From the NCBI GenBank assembly GCA_023456995.1, contig JAEWNU010000245.1:1-9639 (forward strand): a DNA stretch of 9,639 nt, given 5' to 3'. This DNA is from Bacillota bacterium (GTDB taxonomy: Bacteria; Bacillota; Clostridia; Oscillospirales; Ruminococcaceae). This document shows, piece after piece, positions 6,142 through 9,639 of this stretch. The notes under the pieces were generated by a model. It made no database searches and was not told where the DNA came from. It worked only from the letters and a program-made list of their open reading frames with translations. Every line of letters begins with the position of its first letter. The stretch's first letter is position 1. The position numbers were made by a program, and so were the translations under genes.

Positions 6142-6159
6142 TATCGGTACGATGCGATA
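6142..6159. promoter_or_regulatory. Inverted repeat TATCG-N8-CGATA, candidate LysR-type operator
   Basis: A perfect 5-8-5 dyad in the 115-bp region between the divergent regulator and the desulfidase-like gene. It covers the predicted start point (about 6158) of the regulator promoter, fitting autorepression combined with activation of the opposite gene, the usual LysR arrangement. Its arms differ from CAACAG/CTGTTG in the other intergenic region, so whether one protein binds both is open. Confidence 0.45.
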
Positions 6160-6164
6160 GGGCA

Positions 6165-6193
6165 ATACTAGCATTTAATCAAAATAATTGCAA
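6165..6193 (-). promoter_or_regulatory. Promoter of the LysR-type regulator gene
   Basis: On the minus strand -35 TTGCAA (6193-6188), a 17-nt spacer ending in TGC (extended -10) and -10 TAGTAT (6170-6165). Predicted start near 6158, leader about 48 nt. The boxes are moderate and the call rests on spacing plus the TG extension. No equally good promoter is seen for the opposite gene, which fits dependence on an activator. Confidence 0.5.
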
Positions 6194-6207
6194 ACACCGT
6201 CTGTTTG
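6191..6207 (+). promoter_or_regulatory. Inverted repeat CAAACA-N5-TGTTTG just upstream of a ribosome binding site
   Basis: A perfect 6-5-6 dyad ends 5 nt before the AAAGGAGG of the gene starting at 6226. In RNA it would form a small hairpin next to the Shine-Dalgarno; in DNA it could be an operator that also overlaps the regulator's -35 box. The heptamer GTTTGGT at its right edge (6203-6209) recurs at 6119-6125. Confidence 0.35.
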
Positions 6208-6225
6208 GTAAAAGGAGGATATTGA

Positions 6226-7512
6226 ATGAATCAGGACATTTATAAGAATCATCTGGCCATTTTAAATAGCAATCTGCAACTGGCACTCGGTTGTACCGAG
6301 CCTATTGCAGCAGCCTATGCGGCCGCCAAAGCAAAAACAATTTTAGGGATGGAGCCCCACCATCTGACCATAGAGTGTAGCGGTAATATTGTTAAAAACG
6401 TTAACGGCGTTGTCGTGCCTAATTCAAATGGTATGAAGGGCGTGGATGTCGCCGCGGTCCTAGGGTTGGTAGGAGGAGACGCCTCTAGGCAGCTGGAAGT
6501 GCTGGAGGAAATCAACGAAGGTCATATTGAAAAGGCTAAAGCGTTAATTGATCAAAACTTCTGTACCTGTCTTCTAGTAGAAGGCGTTGAGAATCTTTAC
6601 ATCCGAGTTTTTTTAGAGACTGATGACGGTCATAGCGCTGAAGTGATCATGCGCGACTACCACACCAACATAACACATATTGAAAAAGATGGCGAAGTGC
6701 TTTTTGACAGCACTTCGGCGCCCCAAAAAATGGATGCTCCCATATTCGAGGGAGACCCGCATCTTCTGAGCATTAAAAACATTCTGGAGTTTGCAGAATC
6801 GGTACAGCTTGAGGATGTTTCTGAATTAATTGAGCGACAAATTGAATGTAACAGCGCTCTTTCTCAGGAAGGCCTGACCAACCCCTGGGGGGTACAGATG
6901 GGCGCTACGTTGCTTGCCGCTTGCGGAGATAGCCTGCATGTGCGCGCACGTGCCGCAGCAGCAGCAGGCAGTGACGCCCGTATGAGCGGTTGTACCCTGC
7001 CAGCGGTCATCAATTCGGGTTCGGGCAATCAGGGTATCACCATAACCATGCCGGTTGTGGTTTATGCCCAAGAGCTTGGAGTCAGCCGGGAAAAGTTAAT
7101 TCGCGCATTGGTTGTTGCAAACTTAATCGGTGTTCATCAGAAAAAATACATTGGTAGCCTATCCGCTTATTGCGGTGCTATTTCGGCAGCAACAGGTGCC
7201 GCTTGTGGCATTGCGTGGATGACAGATCAACCATATAAGGTTATTTGCGATACGATTGTTAACAGCATTGCTACCTCCGGTGGTGTTGTGTGTGACGGAG
7301 CCAAACCCTCATGTGCAGCCAAGATTGCCACAGCGGTAGAAATGGCTCTAAATGCGCTGGAACTAGCTAAACTAAACCGCGTGTTTCAGCCGGGCGAGGG
7401 CATTGTCAAAGAAGATGCTGAAGCAACCATTAGAAGTGTAGGCCGTATGGCAAAAGACGGCATGAAAAGCACTGATGTAGAAATTTTGAATATTATGTTA
7501 GAGCGAGTGTAA
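6226..7512 (+). CDS. L-cysteine desulfidase (CyuA/UPF0597) or iron-sulfur serine dehydratase alpha family enzyme
   Basis: A 428-residue protein, the usual size of the single-chain CyuA/UPF0597 family (E. coli YhaM, M. jannaschii L-cysteine desulfidase), related to the alpha subunit of Fe-S L-serine dehydratases. Such enzymes use a [4Fe-4S] cluster as Lewis acid to eliminate H2S (or water) from cysteine (or serine), giving ammonia and pyruvate. Visible signatures: LALGCTEP with Cys23 near the N-terminus, NSGSGNQGITITMP at 263-276, KYIGSLSAYCGAISAATGAAC at 307-327 and CDGAKPSC at 356-363. The invariant-looking cysteines 23, 316, 356 and 363 are candidate cluster or catalytic residues. AAAGGAGG lies 7 nt before the ATG. 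Divergent from the LysR gene and followed by its own terminator. The real substrate may be a cysteine- or serine-like compound linked to the transporter; the substrate is inference, the family is clear. Confidence 0.9.
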   Translation: MNQDIYKNHLAILNSNLQLALGCTEPIAAAYAAAKAKTILGMEPHHLTIECSGNIVKNVNGVVVPNSNGMKGVDVAAVLGLVGGDASRQLEVLEEINEGHIEKAKALIDQNFCTCLLVEGVENLYIRVFLETDDGHSAEVIMRDYHTNITHIEKDGEVLFDSTSAPQKMDAPIFEGDPHLLSIKNILEFAESVQLEDVSELIERQIECNSALSQEGLTNPWGVQMGATLLAACGDSLHVRARAAAAAGSDARMSGCTLPAVINSGSGNQGITITMPVVVYAQELGVSREKLIRALVVANLIGVHQKKYIGSLSAYCGAISAATGAACGIAWMTDQPYKVICDTIVNSIATSGGVVCDGAKPSCAAKIATAVEMALNALELAKLNRVFQPGEGIVKEDAEATIRSVGRMAKDGMKSTDVEILNIMLERV

Positions 7513-7574
7513 TATCATCACTAGCTGACCTTCTTATTATCGCATGACATCTTAATCCCCTAATCACATAAAAA

Positions 7575-7621
7575 CGCAGCCGCATATTCCAACACTGGGT
7601 TATGCGGCTGCGCATTTTATT
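7575..7621 (+). terminator. Rho-independent terminator of the desulfidase-like gene
   Basis: CGCAGCCGCATA (7575-7586) pairs perfectly over 12 bp with TATGCGGCTGCG (7601-7612), with a 14-nt loop, then CATTTTATT. It lies about 60 nt after the stop at 7512. The other face has AAAAA before the stem, so it could also act on minus-strand transcripts. The stem base CGCAGCC resembles that of the terminator at 638-674. Confidence 0.85.
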
Positions 7622-7651
7622 AACATTATCTGTTCCTAAATTATCCATCCG

Positions 7652-7660
7652 TGTTATAAT
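7652..7660 (+). promoter_or_regulatory. Extended -10 promoter of the alpha/beta hydrolase gene
   Basis: TG-T-TATAAT is a perfect -10 box with TG extension. The hexamer 17 nt upstream (GTTCCT) is a poor -35, as is common for extended -10 promoters. Predicted start near 7667, giving a very short leader holding the AAGGGGG ribosome binding site before the ATG at 7690. Confidence 0.6.
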
Positions 7661-7689
7661 GTATATAAAATTGTAAGGGGGCTTTTGAT

Positions 7690-8397
7690 ATGAATATAAA
7701 AACTGAATATACTTATATAAATACAATACCCGCTATTAAATGGGGAACTTTTACCGGAAAAACAATATTAGCGATCCATGGTTTGATGTCACACAAGGCT
7801 GACACCGATATCCGATTGATGGCTCAAAATGCCATACCAAAAGGCTATCAGATTATTAGCATTGATCTACCGGAACATGGCGATCGCAAAGATGGTGCAA
7901 AGCTGAACCCTTGGACCTGTACAGAAGAGCTGCGTGCCATTTATGACATGCTCATGACAGGGCCCACAAAAATCAGCTTGTATGGGTGCAGCATCGGTGC
8001 CTATATGAGTATGATGGCGTTAGCTGAAAAAGATATCACACACAGCTTTTTTCTGTCGCCCGTTGTCAACATGCGGTTTCTCATTGAAGGCATGATGAAC
8101 GCATTTAATATCACTTCTGAACAGCTTCAGGCAGAAAAGCACATCAGCCTGCCCAACGGGCAATTTTTGGACTGGGAGTATTATTCTTATGTATGTGCCC
8201 ACCCCATCTGCTGGACTGTGCCTACAGACATTCTCTGGGGGTCTGAGGACAACCTTATGCCCGAAGCGATAATAGATCAATTTAGCGCACAGAGTTTTGC
8301 ACGCGTGTCAAAAGTAGATTCAGAGCACTTCTTTCATACACCCGAACAACTTGCGCTTTTTACCAGCTGGCTGAATGATAGACTATCACCGATGTAA
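7690..8397 (+). CDS. Alpha/beta hydrolase family protein
   Basis: A 235-residue soluble hydrolase, compact for the fold. The oxyanion-region motif HGLMSHK starts at residue 30. The nucleophile elbow is YGCSIGAY, with Ser101 in G-C-S-I-G. Asp187 in WGSEDNLMP is the likely acid and His213 in SEHFFH the likely base, so the catalytic triad is complete. There is no signal peptide, so it acts in the cytoplasm. A small lid region lies around residues 125-165. The class covers carboxylesterases, lipases, acyltransferases and C-C hydrolases; nothing points to one substrate. GGGGG lies 8 nt before the ATG and a perfect extended -10 box just upstream, so it is a single-gene transcript, separated from the desulfidase-like gene by a terminator and convergent with the GDPD gene. 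Probably not part of the transporter module. Confidence 0.88.
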   Translation: MNIKTEYTYINTIPAIKWGTFTGKTILAIHGLMSHKADTDIRLMAQNAIPKGYQIISIDLPEHGDRKDGAKLNPWTCTEELRAIYDMLMTGPTKISLYGCSIGAYMSMMALAEKDITHSFFLSPVVNMRFLIEGMMNAFNITSEQLQAEKHISLPNGQFLDWEYYSYVCAHPICWTVPTDILWGSEDNLMPEAIIDQFSAQSFARVSKVDSEHFFHTPEQLALFTSWLNDRLSPM

Positions 8398-8439
8398 ATT
8401 TATGTTGCGCAGGTTTCATCACCTTAACCTAAAAATTTG

Positions 8440-8485
8440 AACAGGCAAAAAGCTCACTTTTTTCGGGGCTTTTTACTTGTTTTTT
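8440..8485. terminator. Bidirectional terminator between convergent hydrolase and GDPD genes
   Basis: AACAGG (8440-8445) and AAAAAGCTC (8447-8455) pair with GGGCTTTTT (8466-8474) and CTTGTT (8476-8481), with one C/A mismatch and G-U wobbles: a long A/U-flanked hairpin. On the plus strand it runs into a T-run (TTTTTT and more from 8480). On the minus strand AAAAATTTG precedes the stem, giving a U-rich tail. The T-run abuts the stop codon of the minus-strand gene (8484-8486). Confidence 0.75.
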
Positions 8486-9347
8486 ATACCGCCCTTAAGG
8501 TGCTATCACGATATTGACTTACCAGCATAGGCCAATCAGTTTGAATCACATCAAATGCTTTTTCAATAAGAACACCCCAACCATTCTCTGGGGTAGTCAT
8601 GATTGAATTGTTATCATCATAGCCTGCAGAATAGCTATGCTCAGGTAAACTACTCAATGTTATGGAATTAATCCATGTAAAGAAGCCCATAGAATGTATT
8701 TTTTCTATCGCTTCATTTTGAAAAAGAGCGCTGTTGCTATCTGGAATAATCATTTCAAATCCCACGAGGTTGATATTCTCATAAGCAAGCACTCGTTCAA
8801 TATCCTGCCAGGATCTAACAATAGCCATATACATGTATTTTTCCGGCAAACAATTTAAAAACTCCAGTGGTTCATCTTCAACATGAGACTTTAAAACAGC
8901 CTGTCTTATGATGTAAGGATATTTTTTTAAAATATGTGCAACTTCAGGAAAATATCTCCACGCGCGGTCTACATTAAAAAGCTCATTACTGGTAAATGCA
9001 GAAAGCACGTTTTCAAAGCGCTCCGTTTTATATGCACTGGGCAAACCAATCCGGTTATATCGTTGATAATGATCAATCTCCATTGAGGACATCTGCTTAA
9101 GATCTCCTTTTTCAGCCGGATTATGCTCCTTATCATTATAACAATATAAAATGCCGTCCGCAGATTTGACTAAATCTGTTTCAAACAGATCTGCGCCCAT
9201 ATTCAAAGCCAATCTAAAAGAAGGCAGTGTATTCTCAATAATATTGCCGCCTACAGCGCCCCTGTGTGCCGCTACCAAAACCGATTTTTCCTGAAACCTT
9301 TTGTTCAAAATCTTATTAATTTGCGAATATTTTTCTCTGCCAAACAT
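8484..9347 (-). CDS. Glycerophosphodiester phosphodiesterase family protein
   Basis: A 287-residue GDPD-fold (TIM-barrel) protein. Canonical members hydrolyse glycerophosphodiesters to glycerol-3-phosphate and an alcohol. Motifs: AAHRG at 26-30 (His28, Arg29), IENTLPSF at 37-44, GADLFETDLV at 51-60 with metal ligands Glu56 and Asp58, Lys153 in VLKSH, and FDVIQTDWP at 265-273. The usual H-D pair holding the second catalytic histidine is replaced by Asn71-Asp72 in YCYNDKE, so activity may be altered or lost. No signal peptide or membrane helix, so probably cytoplasmic. The ATG at 9347 follows an in-frame stop directly (TAA-ATG). The close ribosome binding site is AGGCAGG at 8-9 nt; a stronger AGGAGG (9366-9371) is 18 nt away. 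It has its own promoter at 9487-9515 downstream of an rRNA operon. Family confident, substrate unknown. Confidence 0.88.
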   Translation of the reverse strand: MFGREKYSQINKILNKRFQEKSVLVAAHRGAVGGNIIENTLPSFRLALNMGADLFETDLVKSADGILYCYNDKEHNPAEKGDLKQMSSMEIDHYQRYNRIGLPSAYKTERFENVLSAFTSNELFNVDRAWRYFPEVAHILKKYPYIIRQAVLKSHVEDEPLEFLNCLPEKYMYMAIVRSWQDIERVLAYENINLVGFEMIIPDSNSALFQNEAIEKIHSMGFFTWINSITLSSLPEHSYSAGYDDNNSIMTTPENGWGVLIEKAFDVIQTDWPMLVSQYRDSTLRAV

Positions 9348-9389
9348 TTAAATTTGCCTGCCTTTCCTCCTATATTTATTTTCGATTTT

Positions 9390-9401
9390 TACGATATCGT
9401 A
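9390..9401. promoter_or_regulatory. Perfect 12-bp palindrome in the leader of the GDPD gene
   Basis: TACGATATCGTA is fully self-complementary. It lies in the leader between the promoter at 9487-9515 and the start at 9347, about 20 nt before AGGAGG. It may be an operator acting as a roadblock, or chance in AT-rich DNA. No binding protein is identifiable. Confidence 0.3.
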
Positions 9402-9486
9402 TCTCGTTCTATGTGCGGCCGTCGCTGATTCTGCCTCTCTCAAACTATTTTTCAGCAGATCATATTTAAAATAGCTTCTTCGAAAT

Positions 9487-9515
9487 AATATAGCACAGAA
9501 AAATATTCTATTCAA
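9487..9515 (-). promoter_or_regulatory. Promoter of the GDPD gene
   Basis: On the minus strand -35 TTGAAT (9515-9510), a 17-nt spacer and -10 TATATT (9492-9487). It begins directly after the rRNA operon terminator, with a predicted start near 9480 and a leader of about 130 nt before the ATG at 9347. Confidence 0.55.
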
Positions 9516-9520
9516 TTGTA

Positions 9521-9560
9521 ATATAAAAACAGACACCCCCGCTATTGCAGGGATGTCTGT
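9521..9560 (-). terminator. Rho-independent terminator of the rRNA operon
   Basis: On the minus strand ACAGACA-TCCC pairs with GGGG-TGTCTGT around a short loop (stem arms 9560-9550 and 9539-9529), followed by TTTTTATAT. It lies just a few nucleotides after the 3' end of 5S rRNA, as expected for the end of an rRNA operon. Confidence 0.85.
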
Positions 9561-9564
9561 AAAG

Positions 9565-9639
9565 ATGCCGGCACCGACCTATTTTCCCAGGACGTCTCCA
9601 TCCAAGTATCTTCGGCACTGATGAGCTTAACGACCGTGT
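9565..9639 (-). rRNA. rrf: 5S ribosomal RNA, 3' part (partial)
   Basis: Read on the minus strand from the right edge, the sequence contains the conserved 5S core ACACGG, GTTAAGCTC, AGTGCCGA, a TACTTGG stretch, the helix around GGGAAAATAGGTCG and the end GTGCCGGCA. About 75 nt of the roughly 117 nt are inside the window; the 5' part lies beyond the edge. The exact 3' end is estimated at 9565-9567 from the closing helix. An intrinsic terminator follows at once, so this is the last gene of an rRNA operon transcribed leftward; 23S and 16S should lie to the right. Confidence 0.93.

Noticed and set aside
7493..7726. 77-codon minus-strand frame between the desulfidase-like gene and the hydrolase
   Set aside because: It spans a strong terminator and the hydrolase promoter, overlaps both real genes, and has a biased, non-family composition.
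9348..9536. 62-codon minus-strand frame ending at the GDPD start
   Set aside because: Its GTG start lies inside the rRNA terminator hairpin with no ribosome binding site, and it runs through the promoter and leader of the GDPD gene.

Overview
The window looks like part of a Bacillota (Clostridia-type) chromosome. Genes carry strong AGGAGG ribosome binding sites, the promoters have sigma-A-type -35/-10 boxes, terminators are classical hairpin plus U-tract, and the substrate-binding protein is a lipoprotein with a Gram-positive-style N-terminus. The outer flanks are visibly AT-rich, while the central metabolic block is more GC-balanced.

Layout. 1-54 is the start of a minus-strand gene, probably a membrane sensor or chemotaxis receptor, cut by the window edge. 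Behind it lies a long regulated-looking leader with a strong promoter at 355-383. 400-726 holds no intact gene: there is a small frameshifted coding remnant, a strong terminator, and an orphan ribosome-binding site with a very short ORF. 727-3876 is a minus-strand tripartite tricarboxylate transporter (TTT) operon, transcribed tctC, then tctB, then tctA, with a hairpin attenuator between tctC and tctB. Divergent from it, 4167-5162 encodes a uroporphyrinogen-decarboxylase-superfamily (MtaA/HemE-like) protein. A LysR-type regulator (5181-6110, minus) follows, then divergently an L-cysteine desulfidase/iron-sulfur serine dehydratase-like enzyme (6226-7512, plus) with its own terminator. 7690-8397 is a small alpha/beta hydrolase. 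8484-9347 (minus) is a glycerophosphodiester phosphodiesterase family protein. The right edge holds the 3' part of a 5S rRNA (minus) and the terminator of its rRNA operon.

How it fits together. The block 622-7621 reads as one transcriptionally closed catabolic module: solute uptake by the TTT system, a UroD-fold enzyme, an Fe-S lyase and one LysR regulator. The most striking regulatory signal is in the tctC/UroD intergenic region. Two near-identical CCAACAG-N6-GGCTGTTG dyads lie exactly 42 bp apart, and a third half-site lies 21 bp further on. Each full dyad sits about 65 bp upstream of the predicted start of one of the two divergent promoters, the geometry expected of LysR-type activation. 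The transported substrate and the reaction of the UroD-like protein cannot be read from the sequence.
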